Shown in pieces: positions 33,049 to 44,692 of a DNA stretch of 64,000 nucleotides. The DNA is taken from NCBI GenBank assembly GCA_963576725.1, contig OY755242.1:3241593-3305592 (forward strand), in the 5' to 3' direction. Each line of letters begins with the position of its first letter. Within the stretch, counting starts at the first letter, position 1. A model generated the notes under the pieces. It saw nothing but the letters and a program-made list of their open reading frames with translations, did not search any database and was not told where the DNA came from. The position numbers and the translations under genes are program-made. This stretch comes from Azorinus chamasolen (taxonomy: Eukaryota > Mollusca > Bivalvia > Cardiida > Solecurtidae).

Positions 33049-34688
33049 TTTTAGCTCACCAGAGCATAAAGTGCTCAGGGTGAGCTTTTGTGATCGCCCG
33101 TTGTCCGTCGGCGTGCGTCGTTCGTCGTCAACAATTTGAACCTTTAAAAATCTTCTCCTCTGAATCTACAGGGATCTCAACTTTCATCTTTGGCACATAG
33201 CATCATATTCAGGTCCTCTACAAAAGATATACAAATTATGCCCCTGGGGTCAAAATTGACCCCGCCCCAGGGGTGCCTTGTTTTCAATAGAAACATATAG
33301 TAAAACTTTGAAAATCTTCTCCTCTGAAACTGGAAGGTTCTCAGCTTTCATATTTAGCACATAGCATCATGTTCAGGTCCTCTACAAAAGTTATATAAAT
33401 TATTACCCCTAGGTCAAAATTGGCCACGCCCCAGGGATGGGCAGTTTTCAATAGAAACAAATAGTGAAATCTTTGCAAATCTTCTTCTCTGAAACTGGAG
33501 GGCTCTCAGCTTTCGTATTTGGCACATAGCATCATGTTCAGGTCCTCTACATAAGTTGTATTATTTATGGCCCCAGGGTCAAAATTGGCCCGCCCCAGGG
33601 GTGGGCAGTTTTCAAAAGCAACAAATAGTTAAATCTTTAAAAATCTTCTTCTCTGAAACTGGAAGGCTCTCAGCTTTCATATTTGGCACATAGCATCATG
33701 TTCAGGTCCTCTGCCAAATTTATATAAATAATGGCCCCGGGGTCAAAATTGGCCCGCCCCAGGAATTGGCAGTTTTCAATAGAAACAAATAGTGAAATCT
33801 TTGAAAATCTTCTCGTCTGAAACTGGAAGGTTCTCAGCTTTCATATTTGGCACATAGCATAATGTTCAGGTCCTCTACAAAAGTTATATAAATTATGGCC
33901 CCGGGGTCAAAATTGGCCCCGCCCCAGGGGTGGGCAGTTTTCAATAGAAACAAATAGTGAAATCTTTGAAAATTTTCTTCTCTGAAACTGGAAGGCTGTC
34001 AGCTTTCATATTTGGCACAGAGCATCATGTTCAGGTCCTCTACAAAAGTTATATAAATTATGGCCCCGGGGTCAAAATTGGCCCCGCCCCAGGGGTTGGC
34101 TGTTTTCAATAGAAACAAATAGTGAAATCTTTGAAAATCTTCTCATCTGAAACTGGAAGGTTCTCAGCTTTCATATTTTGCACATAGCATCATGTTCAGG
34201 TCCTCTACAAAAGTTGTATAAATTATGGCCCAAGGTCAAAATTGGCCCCGCCCAGGGGTGGGCAGTTTTCAATAGAAACAAATAGTGAAATCTTTGAAAA
34301 TCTTCTTCACTGAAACTGGAAGGCTCTCGGCTTTCATATTTGGCACAGAGCATCATGTTCAGGTCCTCTACAAAAGTTATATACATTAGGTATGGTCTCG
34401 GGGTTAAAATTGGCCCTGCCACAGGGGTGGACAGTTTTCAATAGAAACATATTGAGAAAACTTTGAAAATCTTCTTCTCTGAAACTGGAAGGTTAATCTC
34501 AGCTTTCATAATTGGCTCATAGCATCATGTTCAGGTCCCCTACAAGTTTTTCTAAATTATTCCCCTGGGGTAAAAATTGGCCCGCCCCAGGGCCGGCTAG
34601 TTTTCTATGGAAACATATAGTGAAAACTTTGAAAATCTTCTCCTCGGATTGTCTGGTGAGCGCTTCAGGGCCATTCTGGCCCTCTTGT
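33049..34688 (+). mobile_element. TTAGCTC...CCTCTTGT element, copy B
   Basis: TTAGCTCACCAGAGCATAAA to GGGCCATTCTGGCCCTCTTG, about nine ~163-bp monomers of the CAAAATTGGCCCCGCCCCAG type. It is flanked by TATAATT (33042-33048 and 34689-34695). Confidence 0.85.
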
Positions 34689-34695
34689 TATAATT

Positions 34696-35087
34696 GTAGA
34701 CCCAAGTCATCCACTGCACTATTTTCTCTAGTATAAATTTCACGGAAACAGCCATCGAGACAAAATATGCAAGCTGACCCAATATAAATCACATCACATT
34801 TTCTTGAACTTCTCAGCTTTTAAATAATTCTATTTAGTCTCTGTCGGATTAGGAGCTACACACATAGGCAGGGATACACCCATAGGCAGCACAAATTACC
34901 ATTTTAGCACTCAAAACAAGCAGAAGTACATTACGTGCGATTCTTTTCTGTACAATATATAGTTCGACATATATCGGGAATGTCACAAGTGATGTCATCA
35001 CAAGGGAGATTAGCAAACAACCAAAATCAGCCAGTGCTTAATTATCGGTGATATTTGACAGCTGCTATGTTCGATATGACTGTATTT
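34696..35087. other. Unique spacer, nothing recognised
   Basis: About 390 bp between two TTAGCTC elements. No ORF, hairpin or repeat was noted. Confidence 0.4.
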
Positions 35088-36067
35088 TTAGCTCACCAGA
35101 GCACAAAGTGCTCAGGGTGAGCTTTTGTGATTGCCTGATGTCCGTCGTCGTGCGTCGTCAGTCGTCCCGCGTCATCAATTTGAACCTTTAAAAATCTTCT
35201 CCTGAATCTACAGGGTTCTCAGCTTTCATCTTTCGTACATAGCATCACCTATAGGTCCTCTACAAAAGTTATAAAAATAATGCCTCTGGGGTCAAAATTG
35301 ACCCCGCCCCAGGGGTTGGAAGTTTTCAATAGAAACATATAGTAAAACTTTGAAAATCTTCTCCTCTGAAACCAGAAGGTTCTCAGCTTTCATATTTGGC
35401 ACATAGCATCATGTTCAGGTCCTCTACAAAAGTTATTTAAATTCTGACCCTGGGGTCAAAATTGGCCCCGCCCCAGGGGTGGGAAGTTTTCAATAGAAAC
35501 AAATAGTGAAATCTTTGAAAATCTTCTCCTCTTTAACTGGAATGCTCTCAGCTTTCATATTTGGCACAGAGCATCATGTTCAGGTCCTCTACAAAAATTA
35601 TATAAATTATGTCCCTGGGGTCAAAATTGGCCCCGCCCCAGGGGTTGGCTGTTTTCAATGGAAACAAATAGTGAAATCTTTGAAAATCTTCTCCTCTGAA
35701 ACTGGAAGGTTCTCAGCTTTCATATCTGGCATATAGCATCATGTTTAGGTCCTCTACAAAAGTTATATAAATTATGGCCCTGGGGTCAAAATTGGCCCCG
35801 CCCCAGGGGTGGGCAGTTTTCAATAGAAACAAATAGTGAAAACTTTGAAAATCTTCTCCTCTGAAACTGGAAGGCGCTCAGCTTTCATATTTGGCACAGA
35901 GCATCATGTTCAGGTCCTCTACAAAAGTTATACTAATTATGGCCCTGGGGTCAAAATTGGCCTGCCCCAGGGGTGGGTGGTTTTCAGTAGAAACATATAG
36001 AGAAAACTTTGAAAATCTTCTCCTCTGATTGTCTGGTGAGCGCTTCAGGGCCATTCTGGCCCTCTTG
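35088..36067 (+). mobile_element. TTAGCTC...CCTCTTGT element, copy C
   Basis: TTAGCTCACCAGAGCACAAA to the AGGGCCATTCTGGCCCTCTT end, five to six monomers. No obvious target duplication. Confidence 0.85.
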
Positions 36068-36148
36068 TTTTGTGTTTTCGAACCTACGTCGTACAAGGTA
36101 CCCATTTGTCAAATATTTACGAAAAATTAGCCGGCCTGTTTACTTGAC

Positions 36149-36634
36149 CTTTAAAGAGGAAGTCCCTACAATGATCGCATGTTTTCAATAATATCATAAA
36201 ACTTGGTATTTGTTATGCTCTATCATTATTATGAAGGTTCCCAATTTGAACTTATATCGAAAAATGTTCCTGTGATACAAATAAACCGATTTTATCAATA
36301 CTAGATAATTTTTGTTCTACAACACAATATTATCGGCCTTTTCCGTTAAATTCTTCCGCGTTTTGCCGATGATCACCCAATCCCTCCATTTTTTACGTAA
36401 TAGCTTTCTCGGAAGTGGTCGGAGAATCCGGAATAGGTTACGAAAATAAAACCCAACCCGAATAAAACTGAAACTTCGGGTAGTAAAACCAAAAGCGGCG
36501 ATATCAAACACTTGGATGTTTTGTAATTGGATGGGGCTTTTTGCGATATACTACTTTTCAGCATATAAATAAATGAGTTTTGTATATTTTAAGTGTTTAT
36601 GAAACGCGTCAAATGTAGGGACACCCCCTTTAAG
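36149..36634. mobile_element. MITE with CTTTAAAGNGG...GTCCCTACA inverted termini
   Basis: The left end CTTTAAAGAGGAAGTCCCTA is mirrored by TGTAGGGACACCCCCTTTAA on the right, an imperfect ~21-bp inverted repeat. ORFs inside are unsupported. Confidence 0.6.
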
Positions 36635-37640
36635 TTTTAACTTTGAACTGTTAAAACAAAATGAAATGCATATCAAACAAATTATGCATGCTGTAATGAG
36701 TTTAAAGTATTTTTTATAGCAAGAACCATTTATTGTCAATGTCCTTATACCTTGTTTAAACTCATTTTTTTCTCTGGAATTTGTGTATTTTGACTAAAAC
36801 ATCTCCAGTAAGGCATTGTCTCCAGTAAAATATTATTTGATTAAAATCTAGTAGGTATCTCTCCGGCATGAATAAGATTAGGTCTCTATCCTGTGTGAAT
36901 AAACTAAAGTAGGTCTCCGTTCTGTAAGGTCTCTCTCCTATGTGAAAAATATAGTGAAAGACATACTTTTGGACATAGCCTGTACAGTGAGCAGAGACAT
37001 TGAGGTTAAAAATTCGTAGCAGCCGACTCAATCTATTTAGCCAGTAAAATTTACACTTTTGAGGATTTTCTTCTGAAAATTTATTATTTCAAGATGAATA
37101 AATGTTTTAAAATATTACTATACAACTAAAAAATACTTAGACTGCACAACTGTCATACGCATAATATAGTTTGAACTTTAAGAAACACGAATCGCCAGGA
37201 ATAGAGCATAAATATTGGTGTGTTACAGCGTCGGAAAACTGCTAACAGCTGACTCGATCTGCAGTGCACCCCTAAAAACTTGTTTTCTGGACTGATACTG
37301 TTTTGGTTAAAATCTCTAATTTTAGCATCAGATTGATTCAGTTATATTGTAAATTTTGCATCGATTTGCTGAAACAGGTAATAAATCTCCCGCCCATTTG
37401 ACCTCGGTTCATTGTTTACAATCTCATTATCTGCCATTGTACATGTCGACTTCCGGTAGAATTTTGACAAATCTGTCATGCTGAAAGGTATGTTAGTCTC
37501 CTTCCTTCTGTATGCAGGCAATGTCACACTCAGCGACTTAGCTGGATGTGCTAATGATTGCAAAGCTCAGTCACTTCCAAGACCCAGTATCGGACCGAAC
37601 AGCCTCAGACCCTCAAATTTGTAGTCATGTGGGACAATTG
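36635..37640. other. Unique sequence, nothing recognised
   Basis: About 1 kb without a recognisable repeat or exon. 36850-37000 has a loose repeat of 'taggtctctctcc' and 'gtaggtctccgttctg'. Confidence 0.4.
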
Positions 37641-37667
37641 TCGCTGCACTGAGACTGCAGCACAAAC

Positions 37668-37854
37668 GCCTACAAACACCACACAAAAGCACATCTTGCC
37701 ATTTTGCTTTTGTCTATATCCACAGATGTTGAGAGCAACGCTGGACCAGATTTTCCTTGTGGAGACTGTGGCTCTGAAGTGAGAGATTGTGATCCTGCTG
37801 TCGAATTACGGAAAACGCAACTGCGTAGCATCCAAGAACCTTCTGAAAAGCATT
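37668..37854 (+). pseudogene. Retroelement ORF remnant with 2A-like motif and zinc-finger start
   Basis: The frame reads LAILLLSISTDVESNAGPDF followed by PCGDCGSEV, then degenerates to a stop at 37852. LLLS...DVExNPGP is the 2A-like ribosome-skipping motif found at the start of many invertebrate non-LTR retrotransposon proteins, usually followed by a CxxC PHD-like finger. Here the key NPGP is NAGP, so skipping is probably lost. It could also be a chance match, but spacing and order agree with the family. Confidence 0.5.
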
Positions 37855-38009
37855 GAACATGTCCAGTTATTGAAACAGCGGATTTCAAGTCACATGTAAA
37901 AACCTGTAATGCCAAGTATTCACCAGAAAGTTGTCTGTCAATAGCTATTCATAGGTTATGTTAAAGGAACTGGTCAAGATGTATAGATTCAGAAAAGTTA
38001 TATTTTGTT

Positions 38010-38766
38010 AGCTCACCAGAGCACAAAGTGCTCAGGGTGAGCTTTTGTGATCGCCTGTTGTCCGTCGGCGTGCGTCATTCGCCGTCCGTCGTCAACAATT
38101 TGAACCTTTAAAAATCTTCTCCTCTGAATCTACAGGGATCTCAACTTTCATCTTATGCACATAGCATCATATTCAGGTCCTCTACAAAAGATATATAAAT
38201 TGTAAAACTTTGAAAATATTCTTCTCTGAAACCAGAAGGTTCTCAGCTTTCATAATTGGCACATAGCATCATTTTCAGGTGCTCTACAAAATTTATATAA
38301 ATTATTGCCCTGGGGTCAAAATTGGCCCCGCCCCAGGGGTGGGCAGTTTTGAAAAGAATCATATAGTGCAAACTTTGAAAATTTTCTCCTCTGAAACCAA
38401 AAGGTTCTCAGCTTTCATATTTAGCACATAGCATCATGTTCAGGTCCTCCACATAATTTGTATAAATTATGGCCCCGGGGTCAAAATTGGCCCCGCGCCA
38501 GGGGTGGGCAGTTTTCAATAGAAACAAAAAGTGAAATCTTTGAAAAATCTCCATCTCTGAAACTGGAAGGCTCTAAGCTTTCATATTTGGCACATAGCAT
38601 CATGTTCAGGTCCCCTACACGTTTTCTGAATTATTCCCCTGGGGTCAAAATTGGCCCACCCCAGGGCCGGCTAGTTTTCTATAGAAACATATAGTCAAAA
38701 CTTTGAAAATCTTCTCCTCTGGTTGTCCGGTGAGCGCTTCAGGGCCATTCTGACCCTCATTCTGGC
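38010..38766 (+). mobile_element. TTAGCTC element, copy D (short)
   Basis: TTAGCTCACCAGAGCACAAA to AGGGCCATTCTGACCCTCAT, three to four monomers. It abuts copy E. Confidence 0.75.
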
Positions 38767-40460
38767 TCTGGCTCACCAGAGCACTTTTGTGCTCAGGGTG
38801 AGCTTTTGTGATTGCCTGATGTGCGTCATCCGTCGTCGGGCGTCAACAATTTGAACCTTTAAAAAATCTTCTCCTCTGAATCTACAGGGTTCTCAGCTTT
38901 CATCTTTGGTACATAACATCATCTGTAGGTCCTCTACAAAAGTTATATAAATTATGCCCCTGGGGTCAAAATTGGCCCCACCCCAGGGGTGCCTTGTTTT
39001 CTATTGAAATATATGGTAAAACCTTGAATATCTTCTTCTCTGAAACTCGAAGGTTCTCTGCTTTCATATTTGTCATATAGCATCATGTACAGGTCCTCTA
39101 CAAAAGTTATATAAATCATGCCCTTAGGGTCAAAATTGGCTCCGCCCTATGGGTGGGCAGTTTTCAATAGAAACATATAATGACAACTTTGAAAATCTTC
39201 TCCTCTGAAACAGGAAGGTTCTCAGCTTTCAGATTTGGCACATAACATCATGTTCAGGTCCTTTACAAAAGTTATATAAATTATGTCCTTGGGGTCAAAA
39301 TTGGCCCGGCCCCAGGGGTGGCCAGTTTTCAATAGAAACATATAGTGACAACTTTGAAATCTTCTCCTTTGAAACTAGAAGGTTCTCAGCTTTCTTACTT
39401 GGCACATAACATCATGTTCAGGTCCTCTACGAAAGTTGTATAAATTATGCCCCTGGGGTCAAAATTGGTACCCTGTTTTCTATAGAGATATATAGGAAAA
39501 GTTTTTTCTATAGTCTTCCCTGAAACTGGAAGGTTCTTAGCTTTCATATTTGGCACATAGCATCATGTTCAGGTCCTCTACAAAAGTTATTTAAATTGTG
39601 CCCCTAGAGTCAAAAATGGCCCCTCCCCAGGGATGGTCAGTTTTCAATAGAAACATATAGTAAAAACTGAGAAAATCTTCTTCTCTGAATCTACAGGGTT
39701 CTCAGCTTTCATATTTGGCACATAGCATCATGTTCAGGTACTCTACCAAAGTATATAAATATAAATTATGCCCCTGGGGTCAAAATTGGCCCTGCCCCAG
39801 GGGTAGCTAGTTCTCAATAGAAACATATAGTGACAAGTTTGAAAATCTTCTCCTCTGAAACTGGAAGGTTCTCAGCTTTCATATTTGACACATAGCATCA
39901 TGTTCAGGTTCTCTACAAGAGTTACATAAATTATTCCCCTGGGGTCAAAATTGGCCCTGCCCCAGGGGTAGCTAGTTCTCAATAGAAACATATAGTGACA
40001 AGTTTGAAAATCTTCTACTTTGAAACTAGAAGGTTCTCAGCTTTCATACTTGTCACATAACACCATGTTCAGGTCCTCTACGAAAGTTATATAAATTATG
40101 CCCCTGAGGTCAAAATTGGCCCCGCCCCAAGGGTGCCCTGTTTTCTATAGAAATATATAGGAAACGTATGAATATATTCTTCCCTGACACTGGAAGGTTC
40201 TCAGCCAGTTCTCAATAGAAACATATAGTGACAACTTTGAAATTATTCTCCTCTGAAACTGGAATGTTCTCAGCTTTCCTATTTGGCACATATCATCATG
40301 TTTAGGTCCTCTACAAAAGTTGTATAAATTATTCCCCTTGAGTCAAAATTGGCCTTGCCACAGGATGGCTAGTTTTCTATAGAAACATAGTGAAAAATGT
40401 GAAAATATTCTCCTGTGATTGCCTGGTGGGCGATGTCAGGGCCATTCTGGCCCTCTTGTT
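38767..40460 (+). mobile_element. TTAGCTC-type element, copy E
   Basis: GGCTCACCAGAGCACTTTTG to GGGCCATTCTGGCCCTCTTG, about ten diverged monomers. Copies D and E are joined head to tail with only a few bases between them, suggesting unequal exchange or insertion at an element end. Confidence 0.8.
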
Positions 40461-40556
40461 TTGCATATCTATACCCTGCATTAAGCTACCAAATGGCCAT
40501 AATCAGCATCAGTCTGTCACAATTATCAATGCATCTATTGTTAATTCCGAAGAATG

Positions 40557-40732
40557 GTGAAAGTACAAAAATGAGTCATGCAGGAAATACCACATACAGA
40601 ACAAACACTCGCCCGAACAGCAACACAAGGAAACAGCAAATGTACATGGGTAGAAAAAACAACAAGAGACGCACAAAGACAAAACAAACATTCAATAGGA
40701 GGAAGATGGAAGTACCGCCTTGGAACGGTCAG
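40557..40732 (-). repeat. Naiad 3' pseudo-LTR segment
   Basis: About 176 bp, nearly identical to 44516-44692 and to 9924-10102 (other strand). ORFs seen on either strand are UTR artefacts repeated in all three copies. Confidence 0.9.
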
Positions 40733-41067
40733 TGACAAAAGTCACCGGGGGTTTAAACCGGTTTATGGGCGCCCAACCTCACCCTTATTCCATCCCCATC
40801 CTAAAAGACAAACAGTGTAAATAAACGTATCCCCTCTCCGACTAATCTACAACAACCGCGACAGCAAATACAGTGGTAAAGTGCATGTATAACAAAAAAA
40901 CATTTAATTGAACATACTGTATCCACCTATCGCTAGTGTACTCAATGATTGAGCTGCAAACAGAGTAACTGTAGAAAAGTAATAAAGGGTACGACAAAAA
41001 TGAAATAGTACAGATATCCGACGTTCTCCTTCCATTTCTGGATTTAAGAGGTCGCCTTCATAGAGTA

Positions 41068-44000
41068 CTAAGCCTTTCTTGTCGGCGTACATGCAAAGAG
41101 GCCAGCGTGATTGCCAACTGTAAAAGGGTTCACAACCAAACATGCAGTATGTTGTAATAATACAGGATCATATCCCTTTTTAATGAATTGTTTTATATAG
41201 TTGATGAACAAAGTGAGAAAATGGGTATGTCCAATAATTCTACGAAGTTTATAAATCACATCACCATAAAATTCAGGATGTGAAATACCGTGTCGCAAAA
41301 GTACCTTGAGATTACATTTGTACTTGCCAATAAGCGAGAGATTTCGATAGTAAAATTTAGAGAAAGTTTTTCTTAGTTTATGGTATCTATATCCTTGTTT
41401 AAGCAGTTTTTCAGTTAAAATGAGATTTCGACTGTTAAAATCGTCAATAGATGAACAAGCTCTAGCAAAACGAATAAGTTGAGATATATAAACCCCGTAA
41501 GATGGAGCACGGGGAACATCCCCGTCAAGATGAGGAAAATTTACAATATTAAAATCAAAATCATCTCTTTTGTCATATATTTTAGAAGAAATCATTCCAT
41601 TATTAATTTTAAGGTCTAGGTCAAGAAACGCTGCATAATTGTCGGACGGGTTAGCTTTATTCAATTTGAGTTCTTTAGGATAAATTGTAGGAATCAGAGC
41701 ATTAAAGAAAGGGTTATCTAAGTTAAAAATATCATCCAAATATCGACAAGTATCATTGAAGGCTTTTATAACATCTTCTTGTGATTGAGGATTCAAACTC
41801 AACATGAAATCTCTCTCATAGCAGTACAAAAACAAATCTGCGACAAGTGGTGCACAATTCGTACCCATGGGAATACCAATTACCTGACGGTATATAGCAT
41901 TCCCATAACGTACAAATATGTTGTCCAAAAGAAAGGTTAGTGCTTCGCAAACTTCTGAGCAAGTCCAATTGGTGTAATACTTCATTTGCTCGTCAGTAAA
42001 GAAAGCTTTTTCAGCATTACATGCCAAGAATGATGTTTTTTCTCGGGCAAATACTTTCTGGATCAAGTTAGTAAGCTTATCCTTAATTAAAACATGAGGA
42101 AGAGTTGTGTACAGAGTAGAAAAATCGTACGTGCTTACAGTGGATGCAAGATACCTTTTGTTCTTAAGTTTGTTTAAGACTTCTGAAGAGTTCTTAATAG
42201 ACCAGAAGAGATTTATTCCAGAATTTTCATAAGTCTTATCACAGTAAAATTTTACATGTTCCTTTACCTTCGTTAAACAAGAAGTCAAAAGTATAGACAA
42301 TTTAGTAGTTGTACATGAACTAGAATTTGCAATGAAACGCGCTTTATATGGTTTTTTATGTAGTTTTGGTAACCAATACATAGTAGGAAGTTTATGTTGT
42401 GTAATTTTAATATCGGTTCCAAATTGTTCACACTTTTTGACATGGTCTGAAATGATGGTCTTTTCGTCAGTGGTAACTGAAATGTATGACTTGGTATTAG
42501 TAATTTCCTGCTTCAAGACATCGATATAATGTAATCGTCAAATAATAATCACATTATTTGATGCCTTATCAGCAGGAACAAAAACGTATTTTGAATGGAA
42601 ATCCTGTAAACCCTTTTTAAGATGTCTAAATGAAGTTCTAGGTTTAGGTGGAAGAAGGTGTTTATTAGAGCTGTAAAAGGAAATGCGTTTATCAATTATA
42701 TCAAAAATTAGTTTTTTCCAACAAGAAAGGGCAGTAGACTCAACATGTTCTCTTCGACACCATTTAATACTAAAATTTTGTAAAGCCTCCGCAATCTGAA
42801 CTCGACAAGAGTTAAAATCTATCAAGGATGGTATTCTATATTTGGGACCTTTATTCAAAAGAGATCGTAGACGTTTATCTTTAATTATCTCAAAATTACC
42901 AGTAATCACATGACCAGCCGGAGAATAGCAAAATTTTGAGGTGGCGCAATCTCAATTATCAGGAATATTATCATTAATATTAAGGTCGGCCACAATTTTA
43001 TTGTAGTTGAAAATTGTATTTCTGATGGGTTTGTTATATTTGTAGCAGATGATAGGTGGTTCTGTATTTTTAAAGTATTTAGGAATAGTGTCAATTACAT
43101 TTTTGTCTCTAAAAATACTTTGTAGGTCAATAAAATCAATACCTTTATTAATAAAAGGAATTTTCAAGAAGAATCTTTGGTGTTCAGATAATTTGTCGAT
43201 GTGCGGTCTGAGAACATGTAGAGTAAAGCTTTGTATCAAACTAGCAGTTCCTATGAGAGGATCTGATCGAAAAATAATTTTATCGGCTTGCTCGTCAATT
43301 TCTTTTAATGAACATATAGATAAGGAGGAAAGTCTAGAAAGCATGGCATGTTTACCCGAAATTAGGCGTAAAGTATGTAGATCAAGAAGAGTCAATTTCA
43401 AACGAGATTTTCGTTTAATATTACCATTCTTGCGAATGCCATGCGATCGAGATTTGCGTTTTCTAATAGAAAAAAATGAAAAAATATCTATATCTGGTTC
43501 TTTTGAAATATTTCCAGTCTGGTAAATATTATCATTCAGTCCTAAAGGAAAAGGTGTTTGCAATTGTTTGATCCAATTTAATTCAGATATAAATCTAGCT
43601 TTCGATTTAAAGCTACTAGTCGCCTCCTTATCGTATGTTATATGCTCAACAATTTGTACTAAAACATCTTTAAAAGAATGGCCAGATTTCCGAAAGTGTT
43701 GGTATAAAATATTGTTTAGTTTACGATTTCGACACTGATATGCATGCTCACGAAATCGAGTTTTCAAAGCACGTCCTGTTTGTCCTACGTACTGTATACC
43801 GCAACTAGGCGCGTTTCAAGTTAAAACATAAATAACGTTAGTAGTAGTACAATCAACGTCTGAGTTTATCTTGACATTAAATGTTCTACCATTAACTGTA
43901 GATTTTATAGTGGAATTACAAGAAATGTTACTACAACATATGCACCTCTTAGCAAAGCACTTTTGGATAATTGGATACACTCTGTGTCGTCTGCATAAGG

Positions 44001-44259
44001 ACCGTTTACGAATAGAAGAAACATTTTGGATAACAGATTTTAAAGGTGAAAGTACAACTCTTGGTCCATTGAAAAAACATTTATTAATAGAAAGAGATGG
44101 TATGTGAAAAGATGAAGCCGACTGAAGATTAAGTTGTTTTAAACGAACAAAAGGTTGAAGGGAAGAGAAATTAGAAATATTTCTGGGTACTTGTACAGAC
44201 GACACAGATTGCATATTTAAAGCTTTTAGTTCTATTCGAGGTATTTTAACTTTATTCAT
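41068..44259 (-). CDS. Naiad GIY-YIG endonuclease-reverse transcriptase, candidate selenoprotein with three Sec codons
   Basis: 1064 codons from ATG (44257-44259) to TAG (41068-41070), one frame throughout, interrupted only by three TGA codons at residues 148, 436 and 574. Order: Cys-rich cluster (residues 101-114, CFAKRCICCSNISC); GIY-YIG endonuclease (CGIQYVGQTGRALKTRFREH at 153-172, H188, H194, catalytic E226 in ISELNWIKQLQTPFPLGLN); linker; U436-D-C438, the CxC position of this clade, followed by GHVITGN; RT with ADKASNNVIII-U574, DFSTLYTTLP (712-721), GIPMGTNCAP (795-804) and catalytic YLDD (840-843). U148 sits at the first Cys of the zinc motif. Every TGA is at a family cysteine, so selenocysteine recoding fits better than decay. 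N-terminal endonuclease with C-terminal RT marks the Naiad group. No SECIS could be assigned by eye. Confidence 0.92.
42538..42540 (-). promoter_or_regulatory. In-frame UGA, candidate Sec574
   Basis: Context ADKASNNVIII-U-RLHYIDV. Penelope-like RTs commonly have Cys at this site. Confidence 0.8.
42952..42954 (-). promoter_or_regulatory. In-frame UGA, candidate Sec436
   Basis: Context NDNIPDN-U-DCATSKFCY. It replaces the first Cys of the CxC linker motif. Confidence 0.8.
43816..43818 (-). promoter_or_regulatory. In-frame UGA, candidate Sec148
   Basis: Context NVIYVLT-U-NAPSCGIQYVG. The position corresponds to the first Cys of the CCHH zinc-binding motif just before the GIY-YIG core. Confidence 0.8.
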
Positions 44260-44515
44260 ATTGGAAAGTGATAGAGGGGCACCTGTATTGTGTTCAACAA
44301 CACGTCAATTACATAAGTGTAGCTACCAAGTGCATCAAATTGTTGGTGAACACAACACCTACCACGAGGTGCATGACATACTTATGATGATGTAAGAGGC
44401 GAATGAGAGTTGTGTATGTTACTTGCATATCCTGCAAGAGAATGATAACAACATCGATTACGTGTACGGGGAGACTTTTTACGGCCACCACACGGCACAA
44501 GCAACACTGTTGTGA
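44260..44515 (-). other. Naiad 5' leader
   Basis: Between pseudo-LTR and ATG. It holds a short open frame (GGRKKSPRTRNRCCYHSLAG...) in another phase ending TAA at 44382, and an acceptor-like CACAATACAG before GTGCCCCTC in phase with the main ORF, so a spliced N-terminal extension is possible but unproven. Confidence 0.4.
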
Positions 44516-44692
44516 TAATAAAAGTACAAAAATGAGTCATGCAGGAAATACCACATACAGAACAAACACTCGCCCGAACAGCAACACAAGGAAACAGCAA
44601 ATGTACATGGGTAGAAAAAACAACAAGAGACGCACAAAGACAAAACAAACATTCAATAGGAGGAAGATGGAAGTACCGCCTTGGAACGGTCA
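44516..44692 (-). repeat. Naiad 5' pseudo-LTR
   Basis: Direct copy of 40557-40732, differing mainly at its edges. Confidence 0.9.

Larger units (their letters stand above)
40557..44692 (-). mobile_element. Naiad-type Penelope-like retroelement with pseudo-LTRs
   Basis: A ~4.1-kb minus-strand element. The 3' end (40557-40732) and 5' end (44516-44692) carry the same ~177-bp segment in direct orientation (AAGTACAAAAATGAGTCATG to CCGCCTTGGAACGGTCAG), the pseudo-LTR arrangement described for Penelope-like elements. Between them lie one long ORF (41068-44259) and a ~330-bp 3' UTR also present in the truncated copy at 9636-10102. The near-identity of the repeats and copies points to recent activity. 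Confidence 0.93.

Noticed and set aside
41068..42909. Treating the Naiad stops as ordinary pseudogene decay
   Set aside because: Three of three stops are TGA at family Cys positions, with no frameshift in 3.2 kb; random decay would mix stop types, positions and indels, as it does in the LINE.
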